DNA of 12,510 nucleotides from assembly GCA_040905845.1 (NCBI GenBank), contig JBBDQV010000012.1, positions 1-12,510 of the forward strand, written 5' to 3'. Source of the DNA: VGDP01 sp040905845. GTDB taxonomy: Bacteria > Pseudomonadota > Alphaproteobacteria > SP197. Within the stretch, counting starts at the first letter, position 1. The number at the start of each line of letters is the position of its first letter. The notes under the pieces were generated by a model. It searched no databases. It had not been told where the DNA came from and worked only from the letters and a program-made list of their open reading frames with translations. A program made the translations under genes and the position numbers. Positions 1 through 6,910 of the stretch are shown in pieces.

Positions 1-1028
1 GTCGCCTGGGCGATCGGCTTGGCGATGGCGCCGCCGATGATCCAGGCGAAGGCGAGGCCGAGCACGATGCCGCCGACGCCGAGCGCGAGCATGGTCGTGC
101 GGGCGGTCTCGACGGTTGAGTCGACCTCGGCCTTGATCGCGGTCTCGGACTCGGTGCCGTAGGCGTCGAGCCAGTCGATGCGCTCGGTGATGCCCTTGCC
201 CGCCTCGGCCATGGTGCCGTCGATCAGGCCCGTGAGCTCGTGGTCAATCGCCTCGAGCTTGGTGAAGGTCTCGTGGTAGCTGGCGACGCTGGCGCCGAGC
301 GCCTCGACCTTCTCGGAGAGCGCCGATCCGGCGCTGGCCTTGGCGAGGCCCGTGATGGCGGCTTCGACGCCGGCGAGCTCCTCGGTGACCTTCTCCTGGG
401 CGGCCGCGGCCTGCTCGCCGCCGCCGGTCGCCTTGACGACGTTGAGACGCAGCTCCATGAACTCCCGCAACGCCGCCTGGCCGACGATCATGGCGTTGCT
501 GTTGCCGGTGGCGCTGGCGTCCTTGACCAGGGTCTTGAGCTCCTCGGTGACCTCGCCGCCGATCGTGGCGAGCTCCCCGGTCAGAGCCTCGTCCTCGCCC
601 TTGAGCTCGACGACGCGCTCGAAGCCGGTGCCGTAGTCCTTCACCAGGGCCTCGAGCTCGCGCGCCTTGTCGACCACCTGCGGGTCCGTGGCGGCGGCGA
701 GCAGACGCTCGATCAGCTCGATGACCTTGGTTTCGTACTCGCGCGCGACCTCGGCGTCCTTGTCGTCGCCGGTCAGCGCGAACTCGCGAACGTTGCGGCG
801 CATGTTCAAGGTGCCGCGGCCGATGCCGAGCCCGGTCTGGGCGATGTCCACGCTCGTCTCGTAGGTGGCGAAGTTCGTCCCGACCGAGCGGAACGAGGTG
901 AAGCCGGTCGTGCCGAGGATGGCGAGGATGGCGAGCACCAGGGCGAAGCCGGCCATGATCTTGGCCTTGACCGGCATATCGGCGAACAGGGCGAAGGAGC
1001 CCTTCTTGGTCGCGGCGACGTCGGTCAT
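1..1028 (-). CDS. Methyl-accepting chemotaxis protein, N-terminal sensor half (runs off the left edge)
   Basis: Inner-membrane chemoreceptor that would sense a periplasmic ligand and control a CheA/CheW kinase array. 342 residues are visible, read from 1028 leftwards with no stop. A short basic N-terminus is followed by TM1 at about residues 24-43, a long, acidic, Ala/Glu/Leu-rich, wholly helical region (about 45-311), TM2 at about 313-334, and then the AKPIAQA start of a HAMP domain. The periplasmic part of roughly 265 residues is too long for a simple four-helix bundle and fits the helical bimodular (HBM) class. HAMP and the signalling domain must lie beyond the window, so the chemoreceptor call rests on the TM-helical-TM-HAMP layout; a sensor kinase with the same front half is possible. 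The ATG at 1028 has a purine-rich GAGAAAG about ten bases upstream and gives a normal N-terminus. Confidence 0.82.
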   Translation of the reverse strand, partial: MTDVAATKKGSFALFADMPVKAKIMAGFALVLAILAILGTTGFTSFRSVGTNFATYETSVDIAQTGLGIGRGTLNMRRNVREFALTGDDKDAEVAREYETKVIELIERLLAAATDPQVVDKARELEALVKDYGTGFERVVELKGEDEALTGELATIGGEVTEELKTLVKDASATGNSNAMIVGQAALREFMELRLNVVKATGGGEQAAAAQEKVTEELAGVEAAITGLAKASAGSALSEKVEALGASVASYHETFTKLEAIDHELTGLIDGTMAEAGKGITERIDWLDAYGTESETAIKAEVDSTVETARTTMLALGVGGIVLGLAFAWIIGGAIAKPIAQA

Positions 1029-1387
1029 GGTTGAGTCTTTCTCGTTCAAGGCGTGTTGTTGTTGGGTTGGCCGGGCTCAGGCCGATTCCAGGAGGAAGCG
1101 GCGGTGGCGCGGCTGCGCGGGCCGGGCGTTCATGGGGAACAGCGCGCCTAAGGCGCTCAACACCTTGTGCCGGTCGGAATGATGGGCTCCGACGGTGCCA
1201 ACGGATCGTCGACTCGACATCCCTGCATTCCCTCAATGGTTGCGTTGAACACAACGTATGGTTGTGATCATGAGCATCGCTGGTTACCGCGCGGTAAAGA
1301 TGCGCGATCGCTACGGTCGTAGCGCCGGACACGGCGGGCGTTGTCGTGTTACGAGCGGCGCAGCCACAGCCGACGGAGGGTAGGCTC
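1029..1387. other. Divergent intergenic region between the chemoreceptor and the hotdog/acyl-CoA synthetase operon
   Basis: This 359-base gene-free spacer must hold the promoters of both flanking transcripts. I found no convincing -35/-10 pair on either strand. Visible structure: a CGTTG-aaca-CAACG inverted repeat near 1243-1256, a 14-bp perfect palindrome at 1284-1297 (listed separately), and a GCGCC-taa-GGCGC hairpin at 1144-1156. Short frames here have neither a ribosome site nor protein-like composition and are read as shadows. Confidence 0.5.
1284..1297. promoter_or_regulatory. Perfect 14-bp palindrome, possible operator
   Basis: TTACCGCGCGGTAA is its own reverse complement. It lies 91 bases upstream of the hotdog gene start and 256 bases upstream of the chemoreceptor start, a sensible place for a dimeric repressor. 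No regulator gene is adjacent and GC-rich DNA yields palindromes by chance, so a regulatory role is only a suggestion. Confidence 0.3.
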
Positions 1388-1813
1388 ATGGCCCGGCTCA
1401 ATCTTGAGAACTACGTCGCGACCATCGAGACGCGGGTGGACAGCCACTACGCGGGCGGCGTCGTCTCGCTCGGCAGCATCCTCGAGCTGTTCGGCATGGC
1501 GGGCGGCAAGCTCGCCTACATGCTCGACGGCGACGCGGGCCTGATGCGCGCCTTCGAATCGGTCGAGTTCCTGGCGCCCGCGTATCAGGGCGACTACGTC
1601 CGGGTCACCGCCCGGCTGCTCGCGGTCGGTCGGACCTCGCGCCGGCGCGGCTACGAGGCGCACGTCGTCGCGCGCTGCCATGGCATCGGCACCGCGCCGT
1701 CGCATGGCGCGATCCTCGACCCACCCCTCCTGATTGCCTGCGCCACGGGCACGACCGTGACGCCGCTCGTCCACCAGCGGCTGACGCCCGAAGCGTTCAG
1801 GCCCAAGTCGTAG
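1388..1813 (+). CDS. Hotdog-fold 3-aminobutyryl-CoA ammonia-lyase (Kal)-like protein
   Basis: Cytosolic 141-residue single-hotdog protein. It shares a recognisable string of features with 3-aminobutyryl-CoA ammonia-lyases and related acyl-CoA thioesterases: D-S-H-Y-A-G-G at 18-24, ILELFG at 31-36, DGDAGL at 47-52, VEFLAP at 59-64 followed by a GDYV block, and a closing DPPLLIACATGT block near 111-122. Kal removes ammonia from 3-aminobutyryl-CoA to give crotonyl-CoA in lysine breakdown; relatives outside lysine fermenters are poorly characterised, so the substrate here is unknown. The ATG at 1388 is chosen because GGAGGG at 1375-1380 lies seven bases ahead; an upstream in-frame start at 1346 has no ribosome site. 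The stop is seven bases before the acyl-CoA synthetase start, which implies a shared transcript and action on a CoA ester. A plain thioesterase is the main alternative. Confidence 0.75.
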   Translation: MARLNLENYVATIETRVDSHYAGGVVSLGSILELFGMAGGKLAYMLDGDAGLMRAFESVEFLAPAYQGDYVRVTARLLAVGRTSRRRGYEAHVVARCHGIGTAPSHGAILDPPLLIACATGTTVTPLVHQRLTPEAFRPKS

Positions 1814-1820
1814 CAACGCC

Positions 1821-3884
1821 ATGCCCATCGCGGCCTCGCTCGAGCGCCTGCTCAGGCCGCGCGGCGTGGTCTTTGTCGGCGCGTCCGAGGACATGAGCCG
1901 CTACTCCGGCCGGGCGCTGCGCTACGCGCTCGAAGGCGGGTTCGCGGGCGAGATACACGCGGTAAACCCGAAGCACGCCACGCTGTTCCGCCGGCCGTGC
2001 CATCGTGATCTCGCCGACGTGCCGGGGCCGGTCGATGTCGCGGTCGCGTTGGTCGGGCCGGCGCGAATCCCGGCGCTGATGGCCGCGTGCCGCGCCAAAG
2101 GGGTCGGGTTCCTGCTCGCGATCGGGGCGCTGGCCGAAGGCGCGGCCGCGCGCGAGACCTTGGCCGCGCTGCGCGCCGAGGCGCGGGCGCTGGGCCCGCG
2201 CATCGTCGGGCCCATGGGGGTCGGCGTCGTCGTGCCCCCGGCCCGCCTCGCCATGTCGATCTCCAGCGGGCTGGTCGGCGGCTTGCCGGCAAATGGCGGT
2301 GTCGCCGTCGTGTCCCAGAGCGGCGGGATTCTGGGCGCCGTCATGGACCGCGCGCGGGTCAGCCGAGTCGGGTTCTCGGCCTTGGTCTCGAGCGGCCAGG
2401 AGCTCGACCTCGGCACCACCGACTTCGTCGCGGCGTTGCTCGACGACCTGGCGACACGGACGATCGCGGTCTACGCCGAGGACGTCGACGACTGGCCGCG
2501 CTTTCTCGCGCTCGCGCGCGCGGCGCGGCAGCAGGACAAGGTCGTGGCCGCGCTGATCGCCGGGCGCGCGGCGGCGGGCGAAGCGGCGGCGCTTTCGCAC
2601 AGCGGGCGGATCGCCGGCGCGGCCGAGATCGTCGCCGCGACGCTCGCCCGGCACGGCGCCGTCGCCCTCGGCGACATCGACGACCTGCACGTCACGGCGG
2701 CCGCGCTGGCCCGCCACCGCGTCCAGCGCGCAACGGGGCTCGCCGCGCTCAGCCTCTCGGGCGGCTACGCGGTCGTGCTCGGCGACCTCATGAGCGAGGC
2801 GGGCGTCGCCATGGCGCGGCTCGGGCCGGAAACCCTCGCTCGGATTCGCGCGAGCGGCGCGCAAGCGCATCCCGCCAACCCGCTCGACGCGGCCGGGCGC
2901 GGCGTCCCGGGCATGGAGTCCGCGGACCTGCGCGCGTGCCTCGAGGCGTTCGACGACGACCCGAATGTCGGCGCGACGCTCTACGGCGAGACCGCGTTCT
3001 TGAACCCCGAAACCGCCGTCCCTGGCCTCATCGACTTCGCGCGTTCGGCGAAGAAGCCGCACGTGGTCTGCTGGCAATCCGGCCCGAGCGTGACCGACAT
3101 CCTTGGCCGGCTCAACGACGCCGGCATCATCGCCGTCGATACGCCCGACCGCGCCGCGCGCACGTTCAAGGCCTTGTGGGACCATGCCGCCTGGCGCCCG
3201 GCGGTTGCCGAACCCTCGGCATCGCCGCGCCTGTCGAAGGGATCGCACCCGCCGGGACCGCTCGCCGACGACGCGGCGAAGCTCCTGATGGCAGCCTACG
3301 AGGTTCCGCTGGTGGCCGAGCAGTCTGTCCCGGCGAACGCGGACGTGGTCGCAACGGCCGACCGGCTCGGCTATCCCGTCGCGCTCAAGGGGATCGTCGC
3401 GGGCGTTGTGCACAAGACCGAGCGCGGCCTCGTGCGCGTCGGCCTGGGCGACGCGGCGGCGGTGCGCGAGGCGGCACGGGCGATGAACGCGGCTAGCTCC
3501 GACCTCGTCGGGTTCGCGGTGCAGCGCATGGCGGCGGGGCTCGAGTTCCTCGTCGGGGTCAAGAGCGACGCCCGGCTCGGCCCCGCGCTGATCCTAGGCT
3601 TCGGCGGCGTGCTGGCCGAGGCCATGGACCGGCGCGCGGTGGTCATGGCGCCGATCGACGAGGCGGACGCCCAGGGCATGATCGAAAGTGTCGATGGCAA
3701 GCGCCTGCTCGATGGCTGGCGCGGCTCGGGCCCGCTCGCCCGCGACCGTCTCGCGGCGCTGCTCCAGGCCGTCGGGCGGCTCGCCTGGGCCGAGCGGGAC
3801 TTTCTCGCGGAGCTCGACCTCAACCCCGTCATCGTCGGTGCGCACGCCGCCGTCGCGGTCGACGTGGCGGTCATCGTCCGCTGA
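1821..3884 (+). CDS. NDP-forming acyl-CoA synthetase (CoA-binding, succinyl-CoA-ligase-like and ATP-grasp domains fused)
   Basis: Cytosolic 687-residue enzyme expected to interconvert an acyl-CoA plus NDP and phosphate with the free acid plus NTP through a phosphohistidine. Domain order: a Rossmann CoA-binding domain (about 1-140; VVFVGAS at 16-22, HAVNPK at 46-51), succinyl-CoA-ligase-like domains (about 150-450; VSQSGGILG at 164-172), and an ATP-grasp domain from about 465 to the end (VALKG...VHKTERGLVRVGL, FGGVLAEA, ELDLNPVIV). His260 in ALSHSGRIAG matches the catalytic phosphohistidine site. All parts lie on one chain, as is usual in bacterial fused forms, and the length is normal. One oddity: where the family usually reads GPN(C/S)xG, this protein has GPMGVG at 130-135. 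The start lacks a strong ribosome site, so it may be translationally coupled to the hotdog gene seven bases upstream. The acid substrate cannot be read from sequence. Confidence 0.88.
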   Translation: MPIAASLERLLRPRGVVFVGASEDMSRYSGRALRYALEGGFAGEIHAVNPKHATLFRRPCHRDLADVPGPVDVAVALVGPARIPALMAACRAKGVGFLLAIGALAEGAAARETLAALRAEARALGPRIVGPMGVGVVVPPARLAMSISSGLVGGLPANGGVAVVSQSGGILGAVMDRARVSRVGFSALVSSGQELDLGTTDFVAALLDDLATRTIAVYAEDVDDWPRFLALARAARQQDKVVAALIAGRAAAGEAAALSHSGRIAGAAEIVAATLARHGAVALGDIDDLHVTAAALARHRVQRATGLAALSLSGGYAVVLGDLMSEAGVAMARLGPETLARIRASGAQAHPANPLDAAGRGVPGMESADLRACLEAFDDDPNVGATLYGETAFLNPETAVPGLIDFARSAKKPHVVCWQSGPSVTDILGRLNDAGIIAVDTPDRAARTFKALWDHAAWRPAVAEPSASPRLSKGSHPPGPLADDAAKLLMAAYEVPLVAEQSVPANADVVATADRLGYPVALKGIVAGVVHKTERGLVRVGLGDAAAVREAARAMNAASSDLVGFAVQRMAAGLEFLVGVKSDARLGPALILGFGGVLAEAMDRRAVVMAPIDEADAQGMIESVDGKRLLDGWRGSGPLARDRLAALLQAVGRLAWAERDFLAELDLNPVIVGAHAAVAVDVAVIVR

Positions 3885-3890
3885 AGCGAA

Positions 3891-4016
3891 GCCCTCACCC
3901 AGCTCCGGGTAAGCGCGGCTTGCGCCGCGCCAACCCTGCCCTCTCCCCCCCGTGGCGGGGGGGGGGCGGGAGAGGGCAGGGTGAGGGCGGGCAGTTCCAT
4001 TTCAACGGAATTCGCT
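3891..4016. repeat. Dispersed palindromic repeat with long GC hairpin (copy A)
   Basis: The core is a perfect 15-bp inverted repeat: ACCCTGCCCTCTCCC at 3933-3947 pairs with its complement at 3968-3982 across a G/C-rich loop. On its left is a second hairpin, GCGCGGC-ttgc-GCCGCGC (3913-3930), and a CCCTCACCC motif at 3892-3900 that mirrors GGGTGAGGG at 3980-3986. The right flank to 4016 also belongs to the unit, because the same sequence in opposite orientation recurs at 12431-12480. It lies between a stop codon and the next gene's start, where it could act as a terminator or mRNA-stabilising REP structure. No T-run follows either hairpin. Confidence 0.8.
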
Positions 4017-4054
4017 CTACACCGCTCGGGTCGATCACGACCGGAGGAGCGGCC

Positions 4055-5038
4055 ATGGACTATGTCAACCTCGGCGCGACGGGGCTGAAGGTGAGCCGGC
4101 TCTGCCTCGGCATGATGACCTACGGCGATCCGAAGTGGCGGCCCTGGACGCTGGGCGAGAAGGCGGCGCGACCGTTCATCAAGCGCGCGCTCGGCCACGG
4201 CATCAACTTCTTCGATACCGCCGACATGTACTCGCTGGGCGTCAGCGAGGTCGTGCTCGGCAACGCGCTCAAGGCCCTGACCAGGCGCGACAACGTCGTC
4301 GTGGCGACCAAGCTTTACAACCCCATGAGCGACGATCCGAACGACCGCGGGCTGTCGCGCAAGCACGTCATGGCCTCGATCGACGCCTCGCTCAAGCGGC
4401 TCAAGATGGACTACGTCGATCTCTACCAAATCCACCGCTGGGACGATCAGACGCCGATCGAGGAGACGATCGAGGCGCTCGACGACGTGGTGCGCGCCGG
4501 CAAGGCGCTCTACCTCGGCGCCTCGTCGACCTACGCGTGGCAGTTCGCCAAGGCGCTCTACCTTGCGGACGCCATGGGTTGCGCGCGCTTCGTCTGCATG
4601 CAGCCGCATTACAACCTGGTCTACCGCGAGGAGGAGCGCGAGATGCTGCCGCTGTGCGCGGCCGAGGGCATCGGCGTGATCCCGTGGAGCCCGCTCGCGC
4701 GGGGCTTTCTCGCCGGCAGCCGGAAGCGCGGCGAGACGATGCCGAAGGCCACGGCGCGCGCCAAGAGCGACGAATTCGCGCGCGAGATGTACTTCCAGGA
4801 CCACGACTTCGACGTGCTCGACCGCGTGGTCGCGCTGGCGACGAAGCATCGCGTCAAGCCGGCGCAAGTCGCGCTCGCCTGGATGCTCGGCAAGCCGGTG
4901 ATCACGGCGCCGATCCTGGGCGCGACCAGGCTCGAGCACATCGACGACGCGGTCGCCGCGCTCGACATCACGCTCGAAGAGGCAGAGGTGCGCGCGCTCG
5001 AGGAGACTTACCGGCCCCACCCGGTGCTGGGCATGTGA
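4055..5038 (+). CDS. Aldo/keto reductase
   Basis: Cytosolic NADPH-dependent oxidoreductase of the (beta/alpha)8-barrel AKR superfamily, 327 residues, a normal length. The catalytic tetrad is visible: Asp54 and Tyr59 in NFFDTADMY, Lys86 in VVVATKLY, and His127 in LYQIHRWD. The C-terminal cofactor region follows family form (VIPWSPLARGFLAG, later ITAPILGATRLEHIDDAV). The overall pattern resembles the YajO/general-stress-protein group of bacterial AKRs; the carbonyl substrate is not predictable. The ATG at 4055 is chosen because GGAGGAG at 4043-4049 sits just upstream and MDYVNLGATGLKVS is the typical family N-terminus; in-frame sequence upstream is repeat DNA. A 170-base gap containing a long hairpin separates it from the acyl-CoA synthetase, so it is probably transcribed on its own. 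Confidence 0.93.
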   Translation: MDYVNLGATGLKVSRLCLGMMTYGDPKWRPWTLGEKAARPFIKRALGHGINFFDTADMYSLGVSEVVLGNALKALTRRDNVVVATKLYNPMSDDPNDRGLSRKHVMASIDASLKRLKMDYVDLYQIHRWDDQTPIEETIEALDDVVRAGKALYLGASSTYAWQFAKALYLADAMGCARFVCMQPHYNLVYREEEREMLPLCAAEGIGVIPWSPLARGFLAGSRKRGETMPKATARAKSDEFAREMYFQDHDFDVLDRVVALATKHRVKPAQVALAWMLGKPVITAPILGATRLEHIDDAVAALDITLEEAEVRALEETYRPHPVLGM

Positions 5039-5050
5039 CGGTGCCCTGGA

Positions 5051-5233
5051 TCAGACCAGCGCCGCGATTCCGATGACGAGCCCCCAGAGGGCGGCACAGC
5101 CCACCAGCCAGACGAGAATCCCCATGGCCGGCCCGAAGCGCTGCTCGGCGCTGTCGCCATCGCTGTCTATCGCGCGGCCGATCACGGGCTCGGCCATGGC
5201 CCCGCTCAGGGTGGTGAAAGTCGTCTGTGCCAT
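5051..5233 (-). CDS. Small single-span membrane protein, function unknown
   Basis: 60 residues: a polar N-terminal half with Asp/Glu clusters (about 1-35) followed by one C-terminal hydrophobic helix at about 38-60 (MGILVWLVGCAALWGLVIG) that runs to the last residue. This is a tail-anchor-like layout with the acidic part probably cytoplasmic. AGAAGG lies nine bases before the ATG at 5233, a good ribosome site, which supports a real gene despite its size. It is convergent with the aldo/keto reductase, with a 12-base gap. I do not recognise the family and propose no function. Confidence 0.62.
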   Translation of the reverse strand: MAQTTFTTLSGAMAEPVIGRAIDSDGDSAEQRFGPAMGILVWLVGCAALWGLVIGIAALV

Positions 5234-5352
5234 CGTCGCAGGCCTTCTGGTTCGAAAGGCGGTGTTGTGCCGCCGTCAGGGTTAATGACAGGTAAACGGG
5301 GCAGGCCTCGGGCGAGGTTGTGGCGACACTGTGGCGTCCGCGTCACATCGCC

Positions 5353-5418
5353 CTAGAGCAGCATCCGGTCGAGGCGAATCGCCCTCGGCGATCCGCCGAC
5401 CGGATAAAGCTGCTCTAG
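5353..5418. repeat. Palindromic element 1 (about 66 bp)
   Basis: CTAGAGCAGC at 5353-5362 is the exact reverse complement of 5409-5418. Inside, ATCCGGTCG at 5363-5371 pairs with CGACCGGAT at 5397-5405, and a further GGCG/CGCC and TCGCC/GGCGA pairing closes an imperfect long hairpin. Its right arm, reversed, reads like the left arm of the neighbouring element, so the two are members of one family. Function unknown; such elements are common in alphaproteobacterial intergenic regions. Confidence 0.78.
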
Positions 5419-5430
5419 CCTCTTGAAAAC

Positions 5431-5491
5431 TGGAGCAACTTTATCCGATCAGATGGAACCAGATGGTTCCATCTGATCGAATGTTGCTCCA
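5431..5491. repeat. Palindromic element 2 (61 bp, near-perfect hairpin)
   Basis: TGGAGCAAC at 5431-5439 pairs exactly with 5483-5491. The inner 15-bp arm CGATCAGATGGAACC at 5446-5460 pairs exactly with 5465-5479 around an AGAT loop. The two stems are separated by small internal loops only. It lies 12 bases right of element 1 and shares its arm consensus GAGCARCTTTATCCGRTC. The ends are about 140 bases ahead of the M20 hydrolase start. Confidence 0.82.
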
Positions 5492-5634
5492 GGGTTTGCC
5501 CATGGCGAGAACGATGCCCGAGCGGCGGCTCGGACGGAAATGCCGGGTTCCTATGCGTTCGATGCCCGGCGCGGCCCCCTTGCATGGCGTTGTCGCCACG
5601 GCCAAGATCGCCGGCCGGAACCGCGGGGGCAGTG

Positions 5635-6879
5635 ATGGCCGACACGAAACGACAACTGCTCGACTGGATCGAGGCCGATCGCGACGCCCTGATCGGCTTC
5701 TTCTCGGGTTTCGTCCGGGCCAAGAGCCCGAACCCGCCGGGCGACACGCGCGAGGCGGTCGGGTATATCCGCCGCTTCCTCGACGACCGCGCGCTGCCCT
5801 ATCGGATCATCGATCCCGAGCCCAAATTTCCCAACGTCGTTGGCATGTTCGAGGGCGGCGCCGGACCGGGCCGGCACCTCGTGCTCAACGGCCACATCGA
5901 CGTGTTCCCCGTTGGCGAGGAGCCGTGGACCCACGGGCCGTGGTCGGGTGCGATCGCCGACGGCAAGGTGTGGGGCCGCGGCGCGTGCGACATGAAGTGC
6001 GGCACCTCGGCCTCGATCTTCACCTTCGCCTACCTTCATCGCGTCAAACAGACGCTGAAGGGCCGGCTGACGCTGACCGCCGTCTCGGACGAGGAGACGT
6101 TCGGGCCGTGGGGGGCGCGTTATCTGATGGAGCACCATCCCGAGGTGCATGGCGACTGCTGCCTGAACGGCGAGCCGTCGAGCCCCTACACCATCCGCTT
6201 CGGCGAGAAGTCGCCGATCTGGCTCGGCATCACCGTGACCACGCGCGGCGCGCACGGCGCCTACACCCATGCGAGCCCGAGCGCGACCAAGATCGCGGCC
6301 ACGATCATCGGCGAGCTCGAGGCGTTGACCGAGCTCAAGATCGACGCGCCCCACAACGTGGCCACGGCGCTGACGCAGGCGCGCGAGGCGATCGACAAGG
6401 CGCAAGGCAAGGGCGCCGCCGACATCATCCAGAAGGTCACCGTCAACATCGGCAGGATCGAGGGCGGGCTGAAGGTGAACATGATCCCCGGCACGTGCCG
6501 CTTCGAGGCCGACGTCCGCTTGCCGGTGGGTGCCTCGAAGGACAAGGTCCTGGCCGAGGCGGCCCGGATCGTCGGCCGGCATACCGAGGCCAAGATCGAG
6601 GAGATCAACAGCCAGCCGCCGTCGTGGTGCGACCCCTACGGCGACATGGTCGGCATCCTGCAGGACAACGTCGAGCGCCTGCAGGGCTTCCGCCCGACCC
6701 CGATCGTCAGCCTGGGCGGCACCGATGCCCGGCTGTGGCGGCTCAGGAACATTCCCGCTTACGTCTACGGCCCGAAGCCGACCAACATGGGAACCGCCGA
6801 CGAGCACGTCGAGATCGAGGAGTTCCTCCACGTCGTCCGCACGCACGTCCTCTCGGCCTACGACTACCTGACGCGGTAA
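5635..6879 (+). CDS. M20-family zinc metallo-hydrolase (ArgE/DapE-like deacylase or peptidase)
   Basis: Cytosolic amide-bond hydrolase with two zinc ions, 414 residues, a normal length. Ligand positions typical of the family are all present: His87 in NGHIDV (with Asp89), Asp119 in GRGACDMKCG, the catalytic Glu153 and ligand Glu154 in SDEETFG, Glu180 in NGEPSS, and the late His391 in GTADEHVEIEEF. A dimerisation (lid) domain occupies about 190-300. Related enzymes deacylate N-acetyl-ornithine, desuccinylate diaminopimelate intermediates or cleave dipeptides; sequence alone does not decide between them, and no arginine or lysine genes are near. The ATG at 5635 follows a GGGGGC run and gives the typical MADTKRQLLDWI start. 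A possible hairpin terminator follows, and the next gene is convergent. Confidence 0.9.
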   Translation: MADTKRQLLDWIEADRDALIGFFSGFVRAKSPNPPGDTREAVGYIRRFLDDRALPYRIIDPEPKFPNVVGMFEGGAGPGRHLVLNGHIDVFPVGEEPWTHGPWSGAIADGKVWGRGACDMKCGTSASIFTFAYLHRVKQTLKGRLTLTAVSDEETFGPWGARYLMEHHPEVHGDCCLNGEPSSPYTIRFGEKSPIWLGITVTTRGAHGAYTHASPSATKIAATIIGELEALTELKIDAPHNVATALTQAREAIDKAQGKGAADIIQKVTVNIGRIEGGLKVNMIPGTCRFEADVRLPVGASKDKVLAEAARIVGRHTEAKIEEINSQPPSWCDPYGDMVGILQDNVERLQGFRPTPIVSLGGTDARLWRLRNIPAYVYGPKPTNMGTADEHVEIEEFLHVVRTHVLSAYDYLTR

Positions 6880-6882
6880 TCC

Positions 6883-6904
6883 GCGGGACGCAGGCCGGTC
6901 CCGC
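6883..6904. terminator. Possible bidirectional terminator hairpin
   Basis: GCGGGAC (6883-6889) pairs exactly with GTCCCGC (6898-6904) across eight bases, in the 31-base gap between two convergent genes. There is no T-run on either side, so termination is inferred from position and shape only. Confidence 0.4.
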
Positions 6905-6910
6905 CCCTGA

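Larger units (their letters stand above)
5234..5634. other. Gene-free spacer carrying two palindromic elements
   Basis: This 401-base stretch lies between the divergently oriented small membrane protein and the M20 hydrolase. Beyond the two palindromes at 5353-5418 and 5431-5491 I see no clear gene. A frame starting at 5584 continues into the M20 gene but has no ribosome site, so I treat its first 17 codons as untranslated leader. Promoters for both neighbours should lie here but I could not identify them. Confidence 0.5.

Noticed and set aside
244..1401. 385-codon minus-strand frame over the chemoreceptor
   Set aside because: It is out of frame with the chemoreceptor and has low-complexity Arg/Gly sequence; the in-frame reading from 1028 gives TM helices and a HAMP start.
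1797..5020. Two long minus-strand open frames opposite the acyl-CoA synthetase and aldo/keto reductase
   Set aside because: They are Arg/Ala/Gly/Asp-rich frames without domains or ribosome sites, a known by-product of high-GC coding strands; the plus-strand genes have full family motifs.
5431..5491. Riboswitch or tRNA-like RNA at the long hairpin
   Set aside because: It is a simple near-perfect palindrome related to its neighbour, without conserved riboswitch cores or a tRNA cloverleaf.
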